The notes under the pieces are model-generated. The model worked only from the letters and a program-made list of their open reading frames with translations. It ran no database searches and was not told the DNA's origin. Positions 6,115 to 13,842 of a stretch of 18,223 nt of DNA are shown here, in pieces (the stretch's first letter is position 1; each line of letters starts with the position of its first letter). This DNA comes from an uncultured Bacteroidales bacterium. GTDB lineage: Bacteria > Bacteroidota > Bacteroidia > Bacteroidales > Paludibacteraceae. A program made the position numbers and the translations under genes. The DNA lies in NCBI GenBank assembly GCA_937901225.1, contig CALCGX010000104.1, forward strand, positions 1 through 18,223. Reading direction: 5' to 3'.

Positions 6115-8514
6115 ATGAGAAAACTATTCTCTCTTTTCGTAGCTATCCTTGCCACTACCGTTCTTGGAGCAAAGAATTTTCGAGTAGGTGATTTGTACTA
6201 TTACGCTAAAACTCCAGAGGTTTCAACCACAGGAATTAATGGTTCAAAGTTTTGGCCCATTCAAGTGGATCAAAGAATTGTAACCAAGAACACAAGAAAG
6301 AGGGTTGCAGACTTTCGCCCAAACAATGAAGGACGATTCTGTTATATATGGGATGGTACATACATAATCAATGAAAACCCTATAGGCTCAAATTTTCATG
6401 GTAATAATGATAGTTATCTTGCTTTATTAGTCGGTTATTCGGATTGGGCTGGTTGTGGCTATACCCTCACCGCAACCGATCCCGACAAGTCTTGGGAAGA
6501 TGCAGAAGCTCTCCGTGCTGATATCGTGGCGAATCCTAATGACTATTATCTTCACATGGCTATCAAATCTACAGACGAAGCTTCACACTGCTTCTATATC
6601 TTTGGTTCTGAAGCTACTAAGTTTGTTATTGGTTCTACTTCTGTTTACGATGCTCCTATTTATGAGAACTTTGCACGTAATGGCAATTGGACTGAATTCG
6701 ATATCCCAATGTCACGCTTCGCCACTGCTCTATCTACTATTACTTGTGCTCCTGGCGTAAATATATTCGCAGCATTATCAGAGAATATTGCAGGTGCACA
6801 ACTAAATTTGGATGCTGTTTATTTTTACAAGAAAACGGACATAGATAATGATACCACACCTAATTACGCCACACTTACAGGTGCAGTTGACAATCTTACT
6901 TCCATTACCATTCCCGAAACCATCACCTATGAGGGAACGACCTACAGCGTAACGAGCATTGGCAAGAACGCTTTCTCTAGTTGCGACTCCCTCATCTCTA
7001 TAACCATCCCTAACAGCGTAACAAGCATTGGAGAAAGTGCTTTCGAGAATTGCTTCTCCCTTAACTCAATCACTATTCCTAACTCCATAACAAGTATTGA
7101 GAAGTTGGTTTTCGGAAGTTGCGATTCACTCACTTCTATCACCATCCCTAATAGCGTAACAAGTATTGGAGAACAGGCTTTTTATGGCTGTAACACCCTT
7201 ACCTCCATCACCATTCCCAATAGCGTAACGAGTATTGGAGAACAGGCTTTTGCGATCTGTCCTACCCTTACCTCCATCACCATCCCTAACAGCGTAATGA
7301 GTATTGGAGAGCGTGCGTTATCGGGGTGTTATTTCTTAAAAACAAATTTTATTAATAACAGTTCATTAAATGCAGAAGAAAATAATTATTGGGGTGCAAC
7401 TTTTGTTGATCAGGATATCAATGGATTGCTCATTCGCAACGATACGGTTATTAAATGTAGGCGATTAGCTTCCTCTATCACTATTCCCAACACTATAACG
7501 AGAATTGAGGATGTAGCTTTCGCTTATTGTGGCAATCTCACCTTCGTCTTAATCCCTAATAGTGTAACGAGTATCGGAGATGATATTTTCTTATCTTGTA
7601 GGTCCTTGACCTCAATTGTTTGGGATATAACCGAATGGACAAATCCAAAACCAAAACCTCGTTCTCCATTTCCAACAAGTCTGACTTCTCTTACATTAGG
7701 TAATCATGTAGAGCAAATTCCTGCGTACTTTTGTTACGAGATGAAAAATCTAAGCATGATTAATATCCCCAATGTTACAAAATCTATAGGAGAGAGTGCT
7801 TTCTATGGTTGTGAATCGCTCACCTCCGTCACTATCCCTAATAGCGTGACAAGTATTGGAGAAAATGCCTTTGCTGGTTGTTCTAAATTACAAGATGTAT
7901 ATTGCTATGCAGTAGAACCTCCTACTGCGTATGATTCATCTTTCTCACAATACAATGCATTTTTGTATATCCCTTGTGAAAACAAAAAGGCATATATGTT
8001 AGATGAGGTGTTTGGTAATTTCAAATATATAGAATGTATTTCTTCTGACGAAGTCAAAACAAATGATGTAGTCATTACCCCTTCTACCAATGATGTCACC
8101 ATTACATGGCCAACAGAGGGCAATGCGGATACCTATACTATTGTTATTAAGCAAGACGATGAGGTGTTCTGCACCCTTACCTTCAACGCCGATGGTCAGT
8201 TGCTCAACATCGCTTTTGCTCCAGGTCGCGATGGTAATCACCCAGTACAATATGCTGAGCAGGCAGGTAATGGCTATCGATTCACTGTAACAGGTTTGGA
8301 AGAAAGCACACATTACACATATAATATTGATGTACGAGATGCAGCCGACAAAACCATCAAATCATACACTGGTGAGTTTACCACCGAATCTTTGACTGCG
8401 GTAGAAAATATTACTACCAACAACGCAAACAATCACAAGATTATTCGTGACAATCAACTTCTCATCCTCCGCGATGGCAAAACCTATACCATCATGGGCG
8501 CAGAAATCCACTAA
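6115..8514 (+). CDS. Secreted BspA-like leucine-rich-repeat protein with C-terminal sorting-type tail
   Basis: The protein has 799 residues from the ATG at 6115, which gives a good signal peptide (MRKLFSLFVAILATTVLGA). The ATG at 5986 would add 43 residues read through repeats and is rejected. Residues about 20-245 form an N-terminal region, probably a beta-sandwich, that I cannot assign to a named family. Residues about 260-595 carry around a dozen 23-residue leucine-rich repeats of the BspA/TpLRR type (LTSITIPNSVTSIGEQAF pattern), interrupted near 406-455 and 510-535 by non-repeat segments. A fibronectin III-like domain follows (about 640-750). The end (about 757-799) includes a segment containing LLILRDGKTYTIMGAEI, which resembles the C-terminal sorting tail of T9SS cargo in Bacteroidales. 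The likely role is surface adhesion or binding; the ligand is unknown. The gene is followed by a strong terminator. Confidence 0.88.
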   Translation: MRKLFSLFVAILATTVLGAKNFRVGDLYYYAKTPEVSTTGINGSKFWPIQVDQRIVTKNTRKRVADFRPNNEGRFCYIWDGTYIINENPIGSNFHGNNDSYLALLVGYSDWAGCGYTLTATDPDKSWEDAEALRADIVANPNDYYLHMAIKSTDEASHCFYIFGSEATKFVIGSTSVYDAPIYENFARNGNWTEFDIPMSRFATALSTITCAPGVNIFAALSENIAGAQLNLDAVYFYKKTDIDNDTTPNYATLTGAVDNLTSITIPETITYEGTTYSVTSIGKNAFSSCDSLISITIPNSVTSIGESAFENCFSLNSITIPNSITSIEKLVFGSCDSLTSITIPNSVTSIGEQAFYGCNTLTSITIPNSVTSIGEQAFAICPTLTSITIPNSVMSIGERALSGCYFLKTNFINNSSLNAEENNYWGATFVDQDINGLLIRNDTVIKCRRLASSITIPNTITRIEDVAFAYCGNLTFVLIPNSVTSIGDDIFLSCRSLTSIVWDITEWTNPKPKPRSPFPTSLTSLTLGNHVEQIPAYFCYEMKNLSMINIPNVTKSIGESAFYGCESLTSVTIPNSVTSIGENAFAGCSKLQDVYCYAVEPPTAYDSSFSQYNAFLYIPCENKKAYMLDEVFGNFKYIECISSDEVKTNDVVITPSTNDVTITWPTEGNADTYTIVIKQDDEVFCTLTFNADGQLLNIAFAPGRDGNHPVQYAEQAGNGYRFTVTGLEESTHYTYNIDVRDAADKTIKSYTGEFTTESLTAVENITTNNANNHKIIRDNQLLILRDGKTYTIMGAEIH
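6985..7329 (+). repeat. 69-base coding tandem repeat (five LRR units)
   Basis: Five consecutive units of exactly 69 bases start at 6985, 7054, 7123, 7192 and 7261. Each encodes one 23-residue LRR (residues 291-405). Units 3-5 are close at DNA level, sharing runs such as AGTATTGGAGAACAGGCTTT. Further diverged units lie at about 7470-7610 and 7750-7895. Confidence 0.85.
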
Positions 8515-8537
8515 TCGCAATACCACATACCAACCAC

Positions 8538-8571
8538 AAACCGAGCGGCAATCCAATGCCGCTCGGTTTTA
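8538..8571 (+). terminator. Intrinsic terminator after the LRR gene
   Basis: A perfect 13-base stem (AAACCGAGCGGCA with its complement), a six-base loop (8551-8556) and a T-rich 3' side (TTTTATT) lie 23 bases after the stop codon. The stem begins with A and ends with T residues, so it could also work on the other strand. Confidence 0.92.
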
Positions 8572-8596
8572 TTCTTGCCCCTATACCCTATACCTT

Positions 8597-8655
8597 TCTC
8601 TAAACTCTAAACACTAAACTCTAAACCGTAGGCACTTAGTGCCGTTCACTAAACA
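8597..8655. repeat. 7-base tandem repeat (ACTCTAA family) plus dispersed core, copy 2
   Basis: TCTCTAA, ACTCTAA, ACACTAA and ACTCTAA lie at 8597-8624. They are followed by CGTAG, the perfect short palindrome GGCACTTAGTGCC (8631-8643) and GTTCACTAAAC. The flanks match copies 1 and 3, but the centre is different and longer. It sits between the LRR terminator and the serA promoter. Confidence 0.85.
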
Positions 8656-8670
8656 AAAATTGCATTTCTC

Positions 8671-8701
8671 TTGCAGATATGCGATTTTTTTTGTACCTTT
8701 G
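8671..8701 (+). promoter_or_regulatory. Bacteroidetes-type promoter of serA
   Basis: A TTG at 8671-8673 is followed after 20 bases by the -7 box TACCTTTG at 8694-8701. The expected transcript start is near 8708, about 19 bases before the serA ATG at 8727. It is the only clear promoter seen for the genes up to 13775. Confidence 0.85.
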
Positions 8702-8726
8702 CGCCCAAATACATATATTTGAGAAA

Positions 8727-9647
8727 ATGAAAGTACTTGTAGCAACAGAAAAACCCTTTGCCAAAGTGGCAGTGGATGGTATTCGTGAGGTGGTAGAACA
8801 TGCTGGTTATCAGCTCGTTTTGCTGGAGAAATACCACTCGAAAGACCAATTGATTGAAGCCGTAGCCGATGTGGACGCGCTCATTATTCGCTCGGACAAT
8901 GTGGACGCTGATGTGTTGGACGCTGCCAAGAACCTTAAGATAGTCGTTCGCGCAGGCGCAGGATATGATAATATTGATCTCGCTGCGGCTACTGTGCATA
9001 AGGTAGTGGCAATGAATACACCAGGACAGAACTCCAACGCCGTGGCAGAATTGGCCCTCGGCATGATGGTGATGGCAGTGCGCAATCTATACAACGGTAC
9101 CAGTGGCACAGAGCTCAAGGGTAAGAAACTGGGTATCCACGCCTATGGCAATGTGGGACGTAATGTGGCACGCATCGCTAAAGGATTTGGTATGGATATC
9201 TACGCATACGACGCTTATTGCCCAGATGAGGTGATGCTGGCAGAAGGCGTGACCCCCCTACATTCGGCAGAAGAACTCTATTCGACCTGTCATATCGTGA
9301 GCTTGCATATACCAGCTACGCCCGAAACAAAAGGCAGTATCAATAAGGCCTTGCTCAGCCGCATGCCTAAAGGCGCTGTGCTGGTGAATACCGCCCGCAA
9401 AGAGGTTATCAATGAGGAGGAGTTGATCCAATTTATGCAGGAGCATAAAGACTTTGTGTATATGACTGATGTGATGCCAGCAGCTGATCAAAAGATGCGC
9501 GAACTCTTCGTAGAACGCTACTTTGCTACACCAAAGAAGATGGGCGCGCAGACCGCCGAAGCCAATATCAATGCTGGTATCGCTGCGGCAAAGCAAATCG
9601 TGGACTTCTTTGAGAATGGCGTGACCAAATTCCAAGTGAATAAATAA
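8727..9647 (+). CDS. serA: D-3-phosphoglycerate dehydrogenase, short form with Lys in place of the catalytic His
   Basis: This cytoplasmic enzyme oxidises 3-phosphoglycerate to 3-phosphohydroxypyruvate with NAD, the first step of serine synthesis. The protein has 306 residues from the ATG at 8727; a start at 8679 would read through the promoter. The NAD-binding motif is GIHAYGNVGRNVA (136-148), with Ala in place of the first Gly. The catalytic Arg is R224 in NTARKEV. By alignment from memory with the E. coli enzyme, the usual Glu falls at A253 and the usual His in TPHIG falls at K270 in TPKKMG. There is no C-terminal ACT regulatory domain. I recall Bacteroides and Entamoeba enzymes of this Lys-containing short type, so it is probably a functional SerA. 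It leads an apparent operon; the next gene starts one base after its stop. Confidence 0.88.
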   Translation: MKVLVATEKPFAKVAVDGIREVVEHAGYQLVLLEKYHSKDQLIEAVADVDALIIRSDNVDADVLDAAKNLKIVVRAGAGYDNIDLAAATVHKVVAMNTPGQNSNAVAELALGMMVMAVRNLYNGTSGTELKGKKLGIHAYGNVGRNVARIAKGFGMDIYAYDAYCPDEVMLAEGVTPLHSAEELYSTCHIVSLHIPATPETKGSINKALLSRMPKGAVLVNTARKEVINEEELIQFMQEHKDFVYMTDVMPAADQKMRELFVERYFATPKKMGAQTAEANINAGIAAAKQIVDFFENGVTKFQVNK

Positions 9648-9648
9648 A

Positions 9649-10932
9649 ATGAAGAAAATACTACTGGTATTGACATTATTTATTGCTACCGTTTCCTATG
9701 CATTAGATATTGAATGTGTGGGAAATGCGCAACAATTAACCCACAATGGCGATACGCTGTTCCTCTTTGAGAATAATCCAGAGTTGAAGTCCAAGATCGG
9801 TGCGATTGATTGGTATCGTTTGCCAGATACGGTGCATGCGGTGCAGAACAACACCGACTACCTATATCCTGAGCATGGGGCGGGATATATGCTCAAAAAA
9901 GGGTCTCTCCGCGAGTATTTTTGGGTGTTTGACTATACACAATTGCGCGCTGATGTGCATGCCATAGAGGCTACGCCATCGTGTGATAATACAGTGCTTA
10001 CATTGACTGGAGCAGTCCCCGCTATGCAATATGAGAACCGCTATGGGCAGAGTAAGACCTATCCGCGCCAATGTAGCGTGAGCTATATGAACGCGCAATG
10101 GAGCAAGGATAGCGAACAGTGGGTGGATTCGGCAGTGGTGGAGCAGGTAGCATTCAAAGACGTGATCACAGTAGGGGCAACGCCTGTAGCAACCGCCTTT
10201 GCGATTCGTGATGCGCTATTGGATTCGCTGGGGCTGGTGGAAGATACGTTGGTGTCACCAGTGATTGAACCTATCGCGTTGAAAGCCAATCCGTTGGCAC
10301 TGGTCACTACACGACCAAATGAGAAGTCTAATGAGGTGGACCGACCTGTAGATCCTGAGACATTGATTAATCGTTCTGCACCATTGGAGGTGTATTTTAG
10401 AAGCAATGCGCTCAACTCGGAGTACTACAAATGGGATTTGTACAAGGGTACCGATAAGATACTTTCACGCGCGGAAGCGGAACATCGCTATACCTTCATG
10501 GAGCCAGGAGCGTATCGCGCGGTAGTGGCGATCAGCAATGACGATTGTCAATTGGATTCGGTGGAGTTTACTATCAATGTCAGCGAATCGATGTTGGCTG
10601 TGCCAAATACCTTTACTCCTAACGGCGATGGCGTGAATGACGAGTTTCGTGTATCGTATCGTTCGTTGAAGGAGTTCCATTGCTGGGTGTATAACCGCTG
10701 GGGACATCTGGTGTACCAATGGACCGATCCAGCTAAAGGTTGGGATGGCAACATCGGAGGTAAACCTGCTGCGGAAGGCGCCTATTACTACGTGATTCGT
10801 GCGCTGGGTACAGATGCGGAATCCGATTATATCTCCAAACCTAAATATACGAAGAAAGTGAAGAAACAAGAGCAATTGATAGGTGTCTATCAGTTGTCTG
10901 GAGATATCAACTTGTTGCGCGGAGGAAAATGA
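9649..10932 (+). CDS. Exported protein with T9SS type B (gliding-motility-type) C-terminal sorting domain
   Basis: The protein has 427 residues and a signal peptide (MKKILLVLTLFIATVSYA). The middle (about 20-300) is not recognised; residues about 240-310 look like a PKD/Ig-like strand-rich domain (EPGAYRAVVAISNDDCQ). The C-terminal domain (about 316-425) is the type B sorting domain: VPNTFTPNGDGVNDEF, then YNRWGHLVYQW, GWDGNIGGKPAAEGAYYYVI, and a closing YQLSGDINLLR. Proteins with this domain are exported by the type IX machinery and attached to the surface or released. At 427 residues it is small for such cargo, and its role is unknown. It starts one base after serA and its stop overlaps the ATG of the next gene, so all three look co-transcribed and perhaps translationally coupled. 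Confidence 0.85.
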   Translation: MKKILLVLTLFIATVSYALDIECVGNAQQLTHNGDTLFLFENNPELKSKIGAIDWYRLPDTVHAVQNNTDYLYPEHGAGYMLKKGSLREYFWVFDYTQLRADVHAIEATPSCDNTVLTLTGAVPAMQYENRYGQSKTYPRQCSVSYMNAQWSKDSEQWVDSAVVEQVAFKDVITVGATPVATAFAIRDALLDSLGLVEDTLVSPVIEPIALKANPLALVTTRPNEKSNEVDRPVDPETLINRSAPLEVYFRSNALNSEYYKWDLYKGTDKILSRAEAEHRYTFMEPGAYRAVVAISNDDCQLDSVEFTINVSESMLAVPNTFTPNGDGVNDEFRVSYRSLKEFHCWVYNRWGHLVYQWTDPAKGWDGNIGGKPAAEGAYYYVIRALGTDAESDYISKPKYTKKVKKQEQLIGVYQLSGDINLLRGGK

Positions 10933-11594
10933 TTCCGTTTGGACGCTGCGGTATATGTAGCGATTTAGAGATGAAACAAACACAATCCATATATCAACCT
11001 GCTTGGCGTGGCCATTCTATGGCTACGATTGATGCCCTTATGGCAGCGATGCCGAATACAGGCGTGATTGATTCGCTCAATTGGAAAGAGCAATATCCTG
11101 CTGCACCAGCCACTACGTTCACTTTGGCTCATACCGATGAGATGCTGTATGTGCGCTTTGAGGTAAAGGGTGAAGTGCCATTGGCTACCAAAACCACTGA
11201 TCTCGAACTCGTGAACGAAGATGCCTGCGTGGAGATGTTTATCGGCAATGCGGATAACACGCGCTATTGGAACTTCGAGTTCAATCCAGCAGGTGTGTGC
11301 AACGCCTCCAATCGCAAAGAGCGCAAAGTGGATGTGGTGCGCCTGAATGCAGAGCAACTGGCTTCCATTCAGCGCTTTCCCGTACAATTATGCGCGGCAC
11401 ATTGGACATTGCTGGTGGCGATTCCATTGGCGTTGATCGAACTCAACCTCGCGCACGAGCACGTGCGTCGCGCTAATTTCTATAAGTGTGGCGACAAGAC
11501 TCCGATGAAGCACTATGCTTCTTGGAATCCAATCAATGCCCCAGCCCCTGCTTTCCATTTACCTGAGTTCTTCGGCGAAGTGAGGTTTTGCTAA
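10929..11594 (+). CDS. CBM9-like carbohydrate-binding family protein
   Basis: The protein has 221 residues from the ATG at 10929, which overlaps the preceding stop as ATGA and has GGAGG three bases before it. An internal ATG at 10971, giving 207 residues beginning MKQTQSIYQPAWRG, is a realistic alternative, because the first 14 residues look unlike a domain start. No signal peptide is seen from either start. The pattern of strands, with MLYVRFEVKGE, EDACVEMFIG and YWNFEFNPAGVCNASN, matches the family 9-like carbohydrate-binding/DOMON fold that is common in Bacteroidetes. That fold is usually found in exported proteins, so a form without a signal peptide is odd. The ligand cannot be told. Its position after serA and the T9SS gene suggests co-expression but gives no functional link. 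Confidence 0.78.
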   Translation: MIPFGRCGICSDLEMKQTQSIYQPAWRGHSMATIDALMAAMPNTGVIDSLNWKEQYPAAPATTFTLAHTDEMLYVRFEVKGEVPLATKTTDLELVNEDACVEMFIGNADNTRYWNFEFNPAGVCNASNRKERKVDVVRLNAEQLASIQRFPVQLCAAHWTLLVAIPLALIELNLAHEHVRRANFYKCGDKTPMKHYASWNPINAPAPAFHLPEFFGEVRFC

Positions 11595-11596
11595 AT

Positions 11597-11623
11597 TAGA
11601 CCAATTAGACTAATTAGACCAAT
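11597..11623. repeat. 9-base tandem repeat (TAGACYAAT x3) before dcp
   Basis: TAGACCAAT, TAGACTAAT and TAGACCAAT lie at 11597, 11606 and 11615, followed by a degenerate unit. The array ends 22 bases before the dcp ATG. It is the same unit as at 6046-6081, again directly before a gene with a signal peptide. No promoter box is seen in the 51-base gap. Confidence 0.85.
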
Positions 11624-11645
11624 ACGATAATTAATAACAATCAAT

Positions 11646-13775
11646 ATGAAAAAATCAATTTTAACTATGGCTGCAATGGCAGTAACCCTATTGGCAAGTG
11701 CCAACCCATTCTTCCAATACAAAGAATGGAAGACCCCACACGGAACCTATCCGTTCAATGACATCAAACCAGAGCACTACATGCCCGCTTTTGAAGAGGG
11801 TATCAAGCAGGGCTTGGCAGAGATTGACGCTATCGTCAATAATCCTGCAGCTCCTACCTTTAAGAATACCATTGAGGCATACGAGAAATCAGGCGAATTA
11901 TTGAGCATGGTGGCGGGTTGCTTCTACAACCTTACTTCAGCAGAGACCAACGACGAACTCCAAGCTATCGCTATGGAACTATCACCAAAAATGTCGGAGT
12001 ACTCGGCTACTATCCGCCTCAATGAAGGACTCTTCAAACGTATCAAAGCCGTTTATGACCAAAAAGACAAACTGAAACTCAATGCCGCACAAATGAAGTT
12101 GCTTGAGGATATCTATGAGTCATTCGCAAACAACGGTGCAAACCTCAACGACGAGCAAAAGCAAGTATATAAAGAGCTCAGCGCAAAGCTTTCGCAACTC
12201 ACTCTTGTCTATGGTCAAAACGTCCTCAAAGCTACCAACGCATGGACCATGCTCGTGACTAACGAAGCCGACCTTGCAGGTCTCAACGACGATACCAAAG
12301 CCATGTTGAAAGCCAATGCTGAGAAGAAAGGCATGGAAGGTTGGTTGCTCGATCTCAAGCCAACAACCTATCTGCCAATCATGGAAGACTGCCAAAATCG
12401 TGACTTGCGCCGTGAGATCTATACCGCATACAATAGTCGTGCGATCGGTGGTGAGTTTGATAACACCCAGGTAATCATCGACATCGTGAATACCCGCCTT
12501 GCATTGGCACAACTTTTTGAAAAGAACTGCCACGCAGATAAATCATTGACACATACTTGTGCAGAAAACAAAGAGAATGTGATGAACTTCCTCGATCAAC
12601 TGCGTGAAAGCTATATGCCAGTGGCTAAGCAAGAAGTGGCTGAACTCCAGGAGTTTGCAAAAGGCAAGGGCTTCTATGCTACCCTCCAACCATGGGACTG
12701 GAGCTTCTACAGCAAACAACTCAAAGAAGAGAAATATGCTATCTCTGATGACCTACTTCGTCCATACTTCAAGAAGGAGAACGTGGTGGAAGGTGTGTTC
12801 GGCTTGGCTAAGCGCCTCTATGGTGTGACCTTCAAGGAGAATAAGAATATCCAAGTATATCACCCAGAAGTAACTGCATACGAAGTATTTGACGCAAAGG
12901 GCAAATTCTTGGCAGTATATTACGCAGACTTCCACCCACGCGAGGGTAAACGCGGTGGCGCATGGATGAACAACTTCCAAGAGCAATACATGGTGGGTAA
13001 GAAGAATATCCGTCCTCATGTAGTGAATGTGATGAACTTCACCCGCGCAACAGAAACAAAACCTGCGTTGTTCTCATACGACGAGGTAGAGACCTTCCTC
13101 CACGAGTTTGGTCATGGTTTGCATGGTATGCTCACCCAATGCCAATATGCCGCACAAAATGGTACCAACGTGCCACGCGACTTCGTGGAACTTCCATCTC
13201 AATTCAACGAGAACTTCCTCAGCGAGAAAGAGTTCTTGGATACCTTTGCAAAGCACTATGAGACAGGCGAGGTGATCCCTCAAGAGTTGGTGGATAAGAT
13301 TCAAAAAGCAGCTACCTATCACGCTGCATACGCATGCGCACGTCAGTTGAGTTTCGGCTATTTGGATATGGCATGGCATACATTGACCGAGCCATTCGCT
13401 GTGCCAGAGGCATTGACTGCCACCGAAGCTGTGATTAAGTTTGGTGATCAAGCGATGGCTTCTGTGCAAGTATTGCCACTCGTGGCAGGCACACAAATGG
13501 AGTTTGCCTTCACACACATCTTCTCTGGTGGCTATGCTGCTGGTTACTACAGCTATAAGTGGTCTGAATTGTTGGATGCAGATGCCTATTCAGTATTCAA
13601 AGCTGCTAAGGCAAAAACTGGCACCATCTTCGACAAGAAGGCCGCTGACCTCTTCCGCAAGAATATCTTGGAGCGTGGCGGTACGGCTAAACCAATGGAA
13701 CTTTATCGTGCCTTCCGTGGTGGCGAACCATCTATTGATGCACTTCTCGAACGTGATGGTATCACAAAGAAATGA
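11646..13775 (+). CDS. dcp: Exported peptidyl-dipeptidase Dcp (M3 zinc peptidase)
   Basis: Dcp removes C-terminal dipeptides from short peptides. The protein has 709 residues, close to family length, and begins with a signal peptide (MKKSILTMAAMAVTLLASA) without a lipobox Cys, so it is probably periplasmic. The zinc site is HEFGH at 486-490, with the third ligand E515 in PRDFVELPSQF. The N-terminal part (about 30-300) is helical, as in the M3 clan. Near the end, the Tyr-rich segment FSGGYAAGYYSYKWSE is the usual M3 substrate-binding element. It follows the CBM9-like gene after a 51-base gap without an evident promoter, so it may be the last gene of the serA transcript, and a terminator lies just after it. 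The assignment to Dcp rather than oligopeptidase A rests on length, signal peptide and general motif match. Confidence 0.92.
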   Translation: MKKSILTMAAMAVTLLASANPFFQYKEWKTPHGTYPFNDIKPEHYMPAFEEGIKQGLAEIDAIVNNPAAPTFKNTIEAYEKSGELLSMVAGCFYNLTSAETNDELQAIAMELSPKMSEYSATIRLNEGLFKRIKAVYDQKDKLKLNAAQMKLLEDIYESFANNGANLNDEQKQVYKELSAKLSQLTLVYGQNVLKATNAWTMLVTNEADLAGLNDDTKAMLKANAEKKGMEGWLLDLKPTTYLPIMEDCQNRDLRREIYTAYNSRAIGGEFDNTQVIIDIVNTRLALAQLFEKNCHADKSLTHTCAENKENVMNFLDQLRESYMPVAKQEVAELQEFAKGKGFYATLQPWDWSFYSKQLKEEKYAISDDLLRPYFKKENVVEGVFGLAKRLYGVTFKENKNIQVYHPEVTAYEVFDAKGKFLAVYYADFHPREGKRGGAWMNNFQEQYMVGKKNIRPHVVNVMNFTRATETKPALFSYDEVETFLHEFGHGLHGMLTQCQYAAQNGTNVPRDFVELPSQFNENFLSEKEFLDTFAKHYETGEVIPQELVDKIQKAATYHAAYACARQLSFGYLDMAWHTLTEPFAVPEALTATEAVIKFGDQAMASVQVLPLVAGTQMEFAFTHIFSGGYAAGYYSYKWSELLDADAYSVFKAAKAKTGTIFDKKAADLFRKNILERGGTAKPMELYRAFRGGEPSIDALLERDGITKK

Positions 13776-13793
13776 TCCAACCATTGATATAAG

Positions 13794-13821
13794 AAAAGCA
13801 CGCAGAGATGCGTGCTTTTTT
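13794..13821. terminator. Bidirectional intrinsic terminator between dcp and the aminotransferase gene
   Basis: AAAAGCACGC (13794-13803) pairs with GCGTGCTTTT (13810-13819) around a six-base loop, and T residues continue to 13821. On the minus strand the run of A becomes T, so the same stem can also end the converging glyA-rlmN-aminotransferase transcript, whose last stop is at 13843. Confidence 0.9.
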
Positions 13822-13842
13822 GTTGGGTAAGTATTGAACGTA

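Noticed and set aside
8679..8726. Longer start for serA
   Set aside because: It includes the -7 box of the serA promoter in the coding region. The family N-terminus fits MKVLVATEKP at 8727.
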